Of a stretch of 64,000 nucleotides of DNA, positions 34,714 through 43,233 are shown one piece after another. The first letter of the stretch is position 1, and each line of letters begins with the position of its first letter. Source of the stretch: Nitrospira_D sp035465795. GTDB taxonomy: Bacteria; Nitrospirota; Nitrospiria; Nitrospirales; Nitrospiraceae. The notes under the pieces are model-generated. The model was not told the origin of the DNA and did not search any database. It saw only the letters and a list, made by a program, of their open reading frames with translations. The position numbers and the translations under genes are program-made. Location: the NCBI RefSeq assembly GCF_049546785.1, contig NZ_JBMWAN010000006.1, positions 65,467 through 129,466 on the forward strand, written 5' to 3'.

Positions 34714-35424
34714 TCAGACGATCATCCCGTCCTGCATGTGAACGATGCGGTCGGACTGGGCGGAGAGCTTGTCGTTATGGGTGACGATGACGAAGGTCGT
34801 CCCGCGGGACCGGTTCAAGTCCCGCAGCAGCCCGAAGAGGGCATCGCCGGTGTGGGTGTCGAGATTGCCGGTCGGCTCATCGGCCAGCACAAGGTCGGGC
34901 TTCTGCAAGAGCGCCCGGGCCACGGCGACCCGCTGCTGTTCGCCGCCGGAGAGTTCGCCCGGCTTATGATGCAGCCGCTGTCCCAGCCCCACCTCTTCCA
35001 GCAGCGTCGTGGCTTCCTGTTCCACTTCCTCAATGGAGCGCCGTTGAATGAGGGCCGGCATGCAGGCATTTTCCAGCGCGGTGAACTCCGGCAGCAGGTG
35101 ATGAAACTGGAAGACGAAGCCGATGCGGCGGTTGCGGAACTCGGCCTGCTGCGCTTCGGATAACTGAAAGAGATCCTGATCGTTAAAGTAGACGGTGCCT
35201 TTCGTCGGCCGGTCGAGCATCCCCATAATATGCAGCATCGTGCTCTTGCCGGCCCCCGACGCGCCGATCACCGCCACCATTTGGCCGCGAGGGATCTCCA
35301 GATCGATGCCTTTGAGGACGGTGAGTTCACGCTGCCCCATGACGAAGGACTTGTGGAGATCCGCAATGCGAATCATCGCAGGGGAGGCGCCGGCTCCGGA
35401 TGCAGTCGTGGGGTTGTCGCTCAT
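34714..35424 (-). CDS. lolD: Lipoprotein-releasing ABC transporter ATPase
   Basis: A 236-residue MacB/LolD-type ATPase. Walker A is GASGAGKST (about residue 55), the Q-loop is in FVFQFHHLLPEFTALEN (LolD-type), the signature is LSGGEQQRVAVARAL, Walker B is LVLADEPTGNLDT and the H-loop is VIVTHN. It drives extraction of lipoproteins from the inner membrane with the LolC-like permease, whose stop codon it overlaps (ATGA, 35421-35424). The longer open frame to 35877 runs through lolC in the wrong frame and is not real. Confidence 0.92.
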   Translation of the reverse strand: MSDNPTTASGAGASPAMIRIADLHKSFVMGQRELTVLKGIDLEIPRGQMVAVIGASGAGKSTMLHIMGMLDRPTKGTVYFNDQDLFQLSEAQQAEFRNRRIGFVFQFHHLLPEFTALENACMPALIQRRSIEEVEQEATTLLEEVGLGQRLHHKPGELSGGEQQRVAVARALLQKPDLVLADEPTGNLDTHTGDALFGLLRDLNRSRGTTFVIVTHNDKLSAQSDRIVHMQDGMIV

Positions 35425-36698
35425 TCGTACCGTAGGGCCGCAACCGGTTCGAGTTTGGCCGCCTGGAGCGAGGGATAGACCGTGGCGGCGAAGCTGATGA
35501 GAATGGCGGAACCGGCGACGAGCAGGACATCGAGCGCCTGCACGTGGACCGGGATTCTGGAGATGTAATAGACCGTCGGATCGAAGGTCCAGAATGTCTG
35601 GATGAGCCAGAGAAAGGCATAGCCCAGGGGAATGCCGATCGCGGTCCCTGAAAATCCGATGATCAACCCGTTCAACATGAAGATGCGCCGGATGCTTTTC
35701 CGCGTCGCGCCCATGGCTTTCAGAATCGCGATCTCCTTCTGCTTCTCCGTGACGATCATCGTCAGGGTACTGACGATATTGAAGGACGCCACGATGGTGA
35801 TCAACACCAGCAGCAGGAACATCATCGTCTTTTCGAGCTTGAGCGCCGAAAAGAGATTCCGGTTCATCTGCATCCAATCGCGGGCGCCGTAGGCGAAGCC
35901 GAGCGAGCCTTCGATAGTCTGCGCGATCTCGTTGGCGCGGAACACGTCGGTCACTTTGACCTCGATGCCGCTGACGGTCGCCCCCATATTAAAGAACTTC
36001 TGGGCTTCGGCCAGGTCGATGTAGGCGAGGGAGGAGTCGTATTCGTACATGCCCGAATGGAACAGGCCTACGACCGCGAAGGTGCGGATTTTCGGCACCA
36101 TGCCCATTGCGCTGATCGGGCCGACGGGAGACACCACGTTGACCGTGTCGCCCACGAAAACGCCCAGCCGCATCGCCAGTTCCTTGCCCAGGATGATTCC
36201 CGGCTTCTCCGTTTCCACAGGGGGACCGGTAGGATCGTCAGCGGGCGGCTGCGTCACTTTCACGGGCTTGCTGAGATCGGAGAGTTCCCCGGTTCCCAGA
36301 TTCTTGGCGAGTTCCGTCACCTTGCCTTCGCGGTGCGGATCGATCCCGCGGAGCACGATGCCCTGCACGCCGTTCGGCGTCGTCAGCAGGACCTGCTTCA
36401 AGACAAAGGGGGTCGCCGCCACCACCTCCGGCACTTCCTGAATCCGCTCCGTCGTCGGATTGTAGTCGGCCATGCCGTCCTTGATCCGGTCCTGCACGAT
36501 AATATGGGCGGTGGTCCCCAGAATCTTGGCCTGAATGTCTTCCTTGAAGCCGGTCATGATGCCGACCGTGCCGATCAGGGCCGCGACACCCAACGTGATG
36601 CCGGCGATGGACACGAACGTGTTGAGCGAGATCGTCCGGTTGCGCCGCTTGGCGCGCAGGTACCGCAGGCCGACAAAGATTTCATAGGGCATTCCCAT
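35421..36698 (-). CDS. lolC: Lipoprotein-releasing ABC transporter permease LolC/E type
   Basis: A 425-residue FtsX-like permease. There is one N-terminal helix (about residues 27-47), a large periplasmic domain (about 48-275) and three C-terminal helices (about 280-410). The N-terminus PYEIFVGLRYLRAKRRNRTI and KEIAILKAMGATRKSIRRIF are LolC/LolE hallmarks. A single permease gene is present, so the transporter may be a LolF-type homodimer instead of LolCE. It lies between lysS (6 nt upstream) and lolD (4-nt overlap). Confidence 0.9.
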   Translation of the reverse strand: MGMPYEIFVGLRYLRAKRRNRTISLNTFVSIAGITLGVAALIGTVGIMTGFKEDIQAKILGTTAHIIVQDRIKDGMADYNPTTERIQEVPEVVAATPFVLKQVLLTTPNGVQGIVLRGIDPHREGKVTELAKNLGTGELSDLSKPVKVTQPPADDPTGPPVETEKPGIILGKELAMRLGVFVGDTVNVVSPVGPISAMGMVPKIRTFAVVGLFHSGMYEYDSSLAYIDLAEAQKFFNMGATVSGIEVKVTDVFRANEIAQTIEGSLGFAYGARDWMQMNRNLFSALKLEKTMMFLLLVLITIVASFNIVSTLTMIVTEKQKEIAILKAMGATRKSIRRIFMLNGLIIGFSGTAIGIPLGYAFLWLIQTFWTFDPTVYYISRIPVHVQALDVLLVAGSAILISFAATVYPSLQAAKLEPVAALRYE

Positions 36699-36704
36699 TG
36701 CCGG

Positions 36705-38186
36705 CTACTTCTCCGGTCTCAATTGGGGGAAGAGCACCACGTCGCGGATCGAGGCCTGGTTCGTAAAGAGCATGATCAGGCGATCGATTCCGATCCCTTC
36801 GCCCGCCGTCGGGGGCATCCCGAATTCCAGGGCCCGCAGGAAGTCTTCGTCGACCAGATGCGCCTCTTCGTCGCCGGCTTCGCGTTGCGCCGCCTGTCCC
36901 TCGAAGCGTTCCCGCTGATCGAGCGGGTCGTTCAACTCGGAGAAGGCGTTCGCGATTTCGCGCCCGGCGATATACAGTTCGAACCGGTCGGTGAGCGACG
37001 GGTTGGAGTCTTTCCGCCGCGCGAGGGGAGAGATCTCGATGGGATAATCCGTAATGAACGTCGGCTGAATCAGATTCGGTTCGACGGTTTCCTCGAAGAT
37101 TTCGTTCACGATATTGAAGAGAGTCGCGTTCGGATCGATCTGAATGCCCAGGGCCTTCGCTGCCGCCGCGGCTTTGTCACGGTCTTGCAGGACCGAGGGA
37201 TCCAGCTTATTCACCTCCAGAATTGATTGGTGATAAGACCAGCGCCGCCAAGGGGGCGTGAGGGTGATGTCCTTGCCCTGGTAGTCGATCACAGTCCTGC
37301 CGAGGATCTGCTGGGCCAGAGTCGAAACCAGTTCTTCGGTCAGAATGATCAGATCCTGATAGTCGGCGTAGGAGACGTAGAACTCCAGCATCGTGAATTC
37401 CGGATTGTGAATCGTCGAGATGCCTTCGTTCCGGAAGTTCCGGTTGATTTCGAATACGCGCGGGAAGCCGCCGACGATCAGCCGCTTGAGGTAGAGTTCC
37501 GGCGCGATACGGAGATAGAGATCGACGCCCAGCGCGTTGTGATGCGTCACGAACGGTTTTGCGGTCGCACCGCCCGGGATCGGATGCATCATCGGCGTTT
37601 CGACTTCGAGGAACCCGCGCTCGATCAGGAAGGCCCGGATGCCGGCAATGATCCGGCTTCTCGTGGCGAAAATGCCGTGCACGTCCGGATTGGCGATCAG
37701 GTCCACGTAACGCTGCCGATACCGGGTCTCGACATCCGTGAGCCCGTGCCACTTTTCCGGCAGCGGGCGCAGGGCCTTGCTGAGGAACGTGAGTTCGCGG
37801 ACTTCGACGGTAAACTCGTTGGTTTTTGTGCGGAAGAGCGTGCCGGTCACCCCGATCCAGTCGCCGAGATCGAGCTGCTCCGTCACCATATAGGCCTGTT
37901 CACTCAGCAGATCTTTCTTGAGGTAGACCTGCAACCGGTCCGAGCCGTCCTGCAACACCGCAAATCCGGCTTTGCCGAACCGCCGCAGCGCGACCACGCG
38001 GCCGGCGAAGGTGCAGCCGACCTTTTCCTGCTCCAGAACCTCTTTAGTTTTCTCGCCGTGCAGTTTGATGAGCTGCCCGGCCCGATCCTTCACTTCAAAC
38101 CTGGTGCCGTAGGGCGCCACGCCGGCCGTCCGCAGTTGCTCAGCCTTCTTGATGCGTTGCTGTCGCTGTTCGTTCAGTTCATCCAT
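36705..38186 (-). CDS. lysS: Lysyl-tRNA synthetase, class II
   Basis: A 493-residue class II enzyme. The N-terminal OB fold binds the anticodon (about residues 55-160; FAGRVVALRRFGKAGFAVLQ). Motif 1 is around FLEVETPMMHPIPGGA, motif 2 is FEINRNFRNEGISTIHNPEF, and motif 3 is GEGIGIDRLIMLFT near the C-terminus. Length and motifs are normal. It lies between prfB and lolC in the minus-strand cluster. The 60-nt gap to prfB holds a GTGA-type repeat. Confidence 0.95.
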   Translation of the reverse strand: MDELNEQRQQRIKKAEQLRTAGVAPYGTRFEVKDRAGQLIKLHGEKTKEVLEQEKVGCTFAGRVVALRRFGKAGFAVLQDGSDRLQVYLKKDLLSEQAYMVTEQLDLGDWIGVTGTLFRTKTNEFTVEVRELTFLSKALRPLPEKWHGLTDVETRYRQRYVDLIANPDVHGIFATRSRIIAGIRAFLIERGFLEVETPMMHPIPGGATAKPFVTHHNALGVDLYLRIAPELYLKRLIVGGFPRVFEINRNFRNEGISTIHNPEFTMLEFYVSYADYQDLIILTEELVSTLAQQILGRTVIDYQGKDITLTPPWRRWSYHQSILEVNKLDPSVLQDRDKAAAAAKALGIQIDPNATLFNIVNEIFEETVEPNLIQPTFITDYPIEISPLARRKDSNPSLTDRFELYIAGREIANAFSELNDPLDQRERFEGQAAQREAGDEEAHLVDEDFLRALEFGMPPTAGEGIGIDRLIMLFTNQASIRDVVLFPQLRPEK

Positions 38187-38223
38187 GTGATATCCGTGAT
38201 AAGTGATGAGTGACCAGTGATCG
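38187..38223 (+). repeat. GTGA-type intergenic repeat between prfB and lysS
   Basis: A run of degenerate GTGATnn units (GTGATATCCGTGATAAGTGA, then TGAGTGACCAGTGATCGG), the same family as the repeats at 27280 and 60041. It begins immediately before the lysS ATG and therefore lies in the leader of lysS. Confidence 0.5.
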
Positions 38224-38246
38224 GCATCTCCTGAAAGAAGACCCCA

Positions 38247-39393
38247 TTACACATCGTCGTCCAGTTCGGTCACAGCGGTGAGAGGTTCACTTCCTTTTGT
38301 GAACTTCCTCTTCAGATACGCCTCGATAAATCCGTCCAGATCGCCGTCCATGACCGCCGCCACATTGCCGGTCTCATGTCCTGTCCGGTGATCCTTGACC
38401 AGTTGATAGGGCTGGAACACGTAAGACCGGATCTGGCTGCCCCAGGCGATGTCCTTTTTCTCGCCGACGATGGCGTTGAACTCCGCTTCTTTTTTCTTCT
38501 GCTCCACTTCATAGAGCCGCGCTTTCAGGATTTTCATCGCCCCGTTGCGATTCTGGAGCTGCGACCGCTCATTCTGACATTGCACCACGATGTTGGTGGG
38601 CAGGTGGGTGATCCGGATCGCCGTTTCCACTTTGTTCACGTTCTGACCGCCGGCGCCGCCGGCGCGGAAGGTATCGATGCGCAAATCCTTATCGTCGATG
38701 ACGACGTCGATATCCTCATTCAGCTCGGGATAGACGAAGACCGAGGCGAACGAGGTATGCCGCCGCTTGTTGGCATCGAACGGGGAGATGCGCACCAGCC
38801 GGTGCACGCCGGCTTCGGCTTTCAGATAGCCGTAGGCATAGGGGCCGGTGATGGAAATGGTCACGCTCTTGATGCCGGCTTCGTCGCCATGGAGCAGGTC
38901 CAGCGTTTCGACTTTGAATTTCCTGGTCTCCGCCCAGCGCACATACATGCGGAGGAGCATCTGCGCCCAGTCCTGCGACTCGGTGCCGCCGGCCCCGGGA
39001 TGAATCGCGACAATCGCGTTGTTCGGATCCAGCTCTCCGGAGAGGAGCATTTCGACGTGCAGCGCGGCGAGTGTCGGCTCGAACTGCTGCAGCTCCGCCG
39101 TCAGTTCCTGTTCGAGCGACTCGTCATGAGTTTCTTCCGCCAGCTCCAGCAGGGCCTGCAGATCGCTGATCTTTGCGTCGATCTCACGCCACTGAGTGAG
39201 TTCGCGTTCGAGGGTCACTTTCTTCCGGCTCACCGACGCGGCTGCGCGGGTATCGTTCCAGAAGGACGGTTCCGCCATCTTCGCTGCAAGTTCTTCGAGG
39301 TCGGAGGTCATGCGAGCGAGGTCAAAGATGCCCCCGTAATTCCGAGACCTGTTCGCCGACGGCACGCACGCGACTCCTGACCTCTTCCAACAT
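38247..39393 (-). CDS. prfB: Peptide chain release factor 2 (programmed +1 frameshift)
   Basis: RF2 ends translation at UGA and UAA. The true start is the ATG at 39393, with AAGGA 8 nt upstream. The first 23 codons (MLEEVRSRVRAVGEQVSELR, then GHL) end at an in-frame TGA (39322-39324); a +1 shift continues with DLARMTSDLEE, giving 381 residues. The stop-recognition tripeptide SPF is in VRISPFDANKRRH, and the GGQ hydrolysis motif is in GAGGQNVNKVETAI. The unbroken upstream frame in the other register is an artefact. Conserved autoregulation: scarce RF2 makes ribosomes pause at the UGA and shift. Confidence 0.95.
39320..39337 (-). promoter_or_regulatory. prfB +1 programmed frameshift site
   Basis: On the minus strand the sequence reads ACGGGGGCATCTTTGACC. 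As in E. coli (AGGGGGTATCTTTGAC), an internal Shine-Dalgarno-like G run lies just upstream of the slippery CTT codon followed by TGA C. Skipping the T at 39324 joins codon 23 (CTT, Leu) to GAC (Asp) in the RF2 body. Confidence 0.92.
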
Positions 39394-39411
39394 CCCCTCT
39401 GTCCTTTCTGA

Positions 39412-41040
39412 TTACGCCGGTGTGATGGCGGTCGTGCCGGGCTCCGGTTCCTTGGGACGGAACAGGTTGAGCAGGCACAGCAGCGCGCAGATTACCACAC
39501 AGCCGTAGGCAAACACATCCCCGTGACGGCTGTAAAATGTGCGGGGCTGCCACGCGGGAATCGTGACCTGGACTGCCTCTTCCGTGAACAGCGGGGTCGC
39601 CCGGATGATCCGGCCGAAGGGATCGATGGCGCCCGTGATGCCGGTGTTGGCGGCGCGCGCAAAGGCCAGGTGATTTTCGACCGAGCGAAAGACCACCATC
39701 GCGAAATGTTGCGCCGGCGCCGAGGAGTTGCCGAACCAGCCGTCGTTCGTGATCGTCACCAGAAACTCCGCGCCGTTGGCCGCGAATTGCCGGACGAGAT
39801 CGGGGAAGATCACTTCGTAACAGATCGCGACGCCGAACTTCACGGGACGCGCCCCCCCCGGGTTGCCGTCGTTGCCGGCGCGGGCCTTCGGCGCCAGCGT
39901 CATCACCGTGCCGCCGGGCCCCGCCTCAAAATCGCCGATCCCTTCCACCAGCTTGTCGAGGAAAAAGAGCAACGACGATTTCAGCGGAATGTATTCACCG
40001 AACGGCACGAGGTGATGTTTGTCGTAGCGGCCCAGGATCGTTCCGTCAGCCGAGAGGAGATAGGCGCTGTTGAGCAGATAGGGACGGCGGTCCGGATAGA
40101 ACCGGAGCGCGGGGCTGCCGAACAGCAGCGGCGCCTGCGCCCGGTCGGCCCAGGCCATCAGTTGCAGTTGATAGCCGGCTTCACGCTCGAATAGAAACGG
40201 GGTCGCCGCTTCGGGCCAAATCACCACATCGACACCGGTTCCGAACCGACTCGTCAATCGATCGAACCGCTGCATGGTCTCCTCGCGATAGGCCTCATCC
40301 CACTTCACCGCCTGATCGACATTGGGTTGGACGAGACCGGCCGTAATGGAGGTTCTCGGGAGCAGGAGACCAGGGCTGTTCAAGAGAGAGGTCCCGTAAC
40401 TCCAGGTCGAGATCATGAGCAGCGCGGTAATGGTCGTCATTTCCCAGGGCAGCTTCCTGGGGTGGAATCCGCGGAAGAAGGGCATGAGCCAGAGGATGAA
40501 CTCGGCCAGCGTGAGATTCACCAGGATGATCAAAAAGGAGACCCCATAGACTCCCAGATGGTCGGCCACCTGGATGAGTTCCAGTTCCCGGTATTGCGAG
40601 TAGCCCAGCAGGCACCAGGGCAATCCGGACAGGAAGTAGGTCCGTATCAATTCCAGCGCGACCCAGACACAGGGGGCGAAAAGAATGCCGTATCGTGGTA
40701 TAAATTCCCGCAGCCAGACGACCGCCCAGCTGTAGATTCCGACGTAAATGCCGAGATAAGCCGTGAGGAGCAGGAGGATCGCATAGCTGACGGGGAGGGG
40801 GACCTTGCCGTACGTGGTCATGGCCGTGACCACCCAGGCCATGATCCCGGTAAAGCCGATGGTCCCGCTCAGGCATCCCATCCAGAAGGCGCGACGGCGC
40901 GTCGTAGAATCCAGAGCGAGATGGAGGGGAATCAGGGCGACCCAGGCGAGCAACCCCAGATCAAACTTTGGAAAGCAGAACGGGAGCAGGACCCCGCTCG
41001 CACAGGCAAGTGCAATCTGGCGAGCACGAGTGCGATCCAT
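39412..41040 (-). CDS. lnt: Apolipoprotein N-acyltransferase
   Basis: Adds the third acyl chain to lipoproteins in the inner membrane. The 542-residue protein has about six N-terminal membrane helices, a periplasmic nitrilase domain (about residues 235-490) and a final helix. The catalytic glutamate is in DVVIWPEAATPF, the lysine in GRYDKHHLVPFGEYIP, and the cysteine in VAICYEVIFPD. TNDGWFG is also conserved. The start at 41040 (MDRTRARQIALA) gives a normal N-terminus; the open frame to 41199 is longer. It heads the lnt-prfB-lysS-lolC-lolD run, with prfB 18 nt downstream. Confidence 0.93.
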   Translation of the reverse strand: MDRTRARQIALACASGVLLPFCFPKFDLGLLAWVALIPLHLALDSTTRRRAFWMGCLSGTIGFTGIMAWVVTAMTTYGKVPLPVSYAILLLLTAYLGIYVGIYSWAVVWLREFIPRYGILFAPCVWVALELIRTYFLSGLPWCLLGYSQYRELELIQVADHLGVYGVSFLIILVNLTLAEFILWLMPFFRGFHPRKLPWEMTTITALLMISTWSYGTSLLNSPGLLLPRTSITAGLVQPNVDQAVKWDEAYREETMQRFDRLTSRFGTGVDVVIWPEAATPFLFEREAGYQLQLMAWADRAQAPLLFGSPALRFYPDRRPYLLNSAYLLSADGTILGRYDKHHLVPFGEYIPLKSSLLFFLDKLVEGIGDFEAGPGGTVMTLAPKARAGNDGNPGGARPVKFGVAICYEVIFPDLVRQFAANGAEFLVTITNDGWFGNSSAPAQHFAMVVFRSVENHLAFARAANTGITGAIDPFGRIIRATPLFTEEAVQVTIPAWQPRTFYSRHGDVFAYGCVVICALLCLLNLFRPKEPEPGTTAITPA

Positions 41041-41186
41041 CGAGCGGTACCATAACCAAAGCGATCCGGACTTGCAAGAGAACGGGAGGAGGCCCGGGAC
41101 CATGAACTGGACGGTGCCATTGTCCCTTGCGCTCGGGCCGGCGTTCGCTGCGGACGGTCGCAAGACGCGATAGGAATCAGAATCCG

Positions 41187-41435
41187 ATGGACCAATCACA
41201 ACCGGCGGGCGGAATCAGGACAAGTCCCGGGGCCCGGCGGACCCCGGCTCCGCCGGATGATTCGTCGATCTGGATGGGTGGAGAAGCGACGGTTGGCGCA
41301 CAAGCCAATCGGCATCTCAGGCGGGCAGGAGGTCGCGGCTCCGGTCTGGCCCTCACTATTTTGGGACTTGCCTTTCTGGGGGGACTCGCCGCCGGCAGTC
41401 TGGTGTGCTCATTGTCTCGCAAGGCCGGCCGATAG
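41187..41435 (+). CDS. Possible small single-helix membrane protein
   Basis: An 82-residue frame starting MDQSQPAGGIRTSPGARRTP. It has a polar, Pro/Gly/Arg-rich N-terminal half and one hydrophobic helix near the end (LALTILGLAFLGGLAAGSLV). A weak AGGAA lies about 9 nt before the ATG. Overlapping frames exist on both strands. It is divergent from lnt. Weak support. Confidence 0.33.
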   Translation: MDQSQPAGGIRTSPGARRTPAPPDDSSIWMGGEATVGAQANRHLRRAGGRGSGLALTILGLAFLGGLAAGSLVCSLSRKAGR

Positions 41436-41789
41436 TCAGAACAGGCCCGCCTTAATGCCTCTGTTCAGGCTTGTGATGCAGCCATCAGGCAGGTGAGTCG
41501 GCGGTCGATTGACAGGCCTGGCCGAAGCCGCGCACCAGGTGCGCATCTCCTGCGCCGGCTTTTCCCACGCTGCCTGCACCTTGATATCAGACATCGATTC
41601 AGTCACGGTGCCGACCCTTATCAGCGTCCTTCGGGAACTCAGGATGCTCCGTTCTCTCGTTCCAGCCCTGTGCGTTCAATGAACCGACAGATGATTTCCA
41701 AGGGTAAAGGTTGTATTCTTTAGCATCAACAGAGGGATACGAGAGACCGCTATATTGGCAGGCATCAATACGCAAAGGGGGACATCCAA
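41436..41789. other. Gap without a recognised gene
   Basis: About 350 nt between the doubtful membrane ORF and the BamE-like lipoprotein. One plus-strand frame (41493-41723) is rich in Ser, Arg and Pro and lacks a ribosome site. Nothing convincing is seen. The promoter for the lipoprotein cluster probably lies in the AT-richer part near 41700-41780. Confidence 0.4.
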
Positions 41790-42185
41790 ATGAAACGAGC
41801 ATGGATCGCACTAGGACTTTGTTTATCCGTTTCCCTCGCCGGGTGTGGAGGGGCAGAGAAGGCCACCCTTCCAGAAGACCGGCTCACGGTCGGCAAGGTT
41901 CAGGGGGAGATCAAAGTCGGCATGGCGGCATCACAGGTGGCGGAACTCCTCGGCAGCCCCAATATCGTCACGACCGATGACAAGCGTCGGGAAGTCTGGA
42001 TCTACGACAAGGTCTCGACCGATCGGGTGGACACCGCCAGTTCGTCCTTTGCGGGCATCATCATTCTGGGCGCCAGCTCGAGCGACAGTTCCAGCTCGCA
42101 GCGCCAGAGGACGCTCACCATCATCATCAAGTACGACGAAGAGAAGAAGGTCCGCGACTTTGCCTACAACTATACCCAGTTCTAG
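41790..42185 (+). CDS. BamE/SmpA-like lipoprotein
   Basis: A 131-residue lipoprotein: signal MKRAWIALGLCLSVSLAGCG with lipobox LAGC. Residues about 36-75 (VQGEIKVGMAASQVAELLGS, PNIVTTDDKRREVWIYDKV) match the SmpA/OmlA (BamE) fold, in which a VxxGMxxxxVxxLLGxP helix-turn precedes a strand with W-x-Y. A serine-rich loop (SSSDSSSSQ) and a strand TIIIKYDEEKKVRDFAY follow. GGGGGAC precedes the ATG. It leads a group of four consecutive lipoprotein genes. Whether it is part of a BAM complex is unknown; many BamE-fold proteins are not. Confidence 0.8.
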   Translation: MKRAWIALGLCLSVSLAGCGGAEKATLPEDRLTVGKVQGEIKVGMAASQVAELLGSPNIVTTDDKRREVWIYDKVSTDRVDTASSSFAGIIILGASSSDSSSSQRQRTLTIIIKYDEEKKVRDFAYNYTQF

Positions 42186-42201
42186 CAAGGGCCGCAGTCC
42201 C

Positions 42202-42777
42202 TTGACGGGCCGGGGGCTCCTGGCCGGGGTCTGTCTCATCCTTTCAGGCCTGGCGGCCGGCTGTGTCACCCCGACCCAGCCGGCAGAGTTCTTTCAGCTC
42301 ACGGCGGAGAGTCCACGTAACAAGGCCATGCAGACCCGTTTCTTTGAAACCAAGGATGAGGCGGAGTTGTTGTCAGCCTCGGCCGCCGTGCTGCAGGACC
42401 TTGGCTTTCAGGTGGAGGAAAGTGTCCAGGATGTCGGGTTCCTCCGGGCGACCAAGGAGCGAAGCGCTCGGGAGTACGGTCAAGACATCGGCCGGTTCTT
42501 CGCCTTCCTGCTCTCATTGGGTAAGTTCATCATGCCCGTAGATCTCCATCAGAAAATCGCGGCCACACTCGTCGCGCGGCCGATCAATCCGGAGGGTACG
42601 CGCCAGGAAGTCCGGATCATGTTCTACCGGGTCGTCTGGAAGGGGGATGGCCAAGCCGATCGCCAATATATCCCGCCGGGCCAGCAAAAGATGGAGATGC
42701 TCCGCGATCCCGTGATGTACCAGCAATTCTTTGCCAAGTTATCGAAAGCCGTCTTCCTGGAAGCCTTCACGCTCTGA
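42202..42777 (+). CDS. Lipoprotein, tandem paralogue family, copy 1
   Basis: A 191-residue lipoprotein read from a TTG at 42202 (MTGRGLLAGVCLILSGLAAG, then CVTPTQ; lipobox LAAGC). No better start lies close to the signal peptide. The core MQTRFFETKDEAELLSASAA, VLQDLGFQVEESVQDVGFLR aligns with the next two genes, and the C-terminal YQQFFAKLSKAVFLEAF matches their FFAALERSLF ends. It has an extra insert around residues 86-112 with a short hydrophobic stretch (FFAFLLSLGKFIMPV). It lies 16 nt after the BamE-like gene. Function unknown. Confidence 0.72.
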   Translation: MTGRGLLAGVCLILSGLAAGCVTPTQPAEFFQLTAESPRNKAMQTRFFETKDEAELLSASAAVLQDLGFQVEESVQDVGFLRATKERSAREYGQDIGRFFAFLLSLGKFIMPVDLHQKIAATLVARPINPEGTRQEVRIMFYRVVWKGDGQADRQYIPPGQQKMEMLRDPVMYQQFFAKLSKAVFLEAFTL

Positions 42778-42787
42778 GCGAGGAACT

Positions 42788-43228
42788 ATGAGCCACACCA
42801 TGCGAGCAATCTCAGGCATGATCGTCATTGCGGGGGCCTGGTTCCTTCAGGGCTGTGCCGCGCCGGAGCCGAGTCAGGACCTGCTCGCCCCGACCGAAGC
42901 GCAGATGAAGCTCCGGAGCTTTCAGTCGCGCACCTTCGACGTCAAGGACCGCCAGTTGGCGATGCGCGGGGTCATCGCCGTGCTGCAGGATTTGGGCTTC
43001 ATCATCGAACGCGCGAACGAGCCCTTGGGCCTGGTGACAGCCGCGCGGTTTGCGGAACCGAACTTCTACGACGTCCTCGGCGTCACCGTCACCGTGCGCC
43101 AGCAGCAAGAAGGTCGCATGCTGATCCGGGCCAACGCGATCTACAACAATAAGCCGATCGAAGATCCCAAGGTCTATCAGAACTTCTTTGCGGCCCTTGA
43201 ACGGTCGCTCTTTATCGCCAAGGAGTAA
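42788..43228 (+). CDS. Lipoprotein, tandem paralogue family, copy 2
   Basis: A 146-residue lipoprotein, the shortest of three paralogues. The signal ends FLQGCAAPEP. The core MKLRSFQSRTFDVKDRQLAM, VIAVLQDLGFIIERANEPLG, LVTAARF matches copies 1 and 3, followed by a strand pair TVTVRQQQEGRMLIRANAIY and a C-terminal helix YQNFFAALERSLFI. GAGCGAGG precedes the ATG. Ten nt separate it from copy 1 and five from copy 3, so the group is one transcript. Confidence 0.76.
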   Translation: MSHTMRAISGMIVIAGAWFLQGCAAPEPSQDLLAPTEAQMKLRSFQSRTFDVKDRQLAMRGVIAVLQDLGFIIERANEPLGLVTAARFAEPNFYDVLGVTVTVRQQQEGRMLIRANAIYNNKPIEDPKVYQNFFAALERSLFIAKE

Positions 43229-43233
43229 GGCCC

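Noticed and set aside
34714..35877. Extended 387-residue version of LolD
   Set aside because: The extra N-terminal part is lolC DNA read in the wrong frame; the ATG at 35424 overlapping the lolC stop is the natural start.
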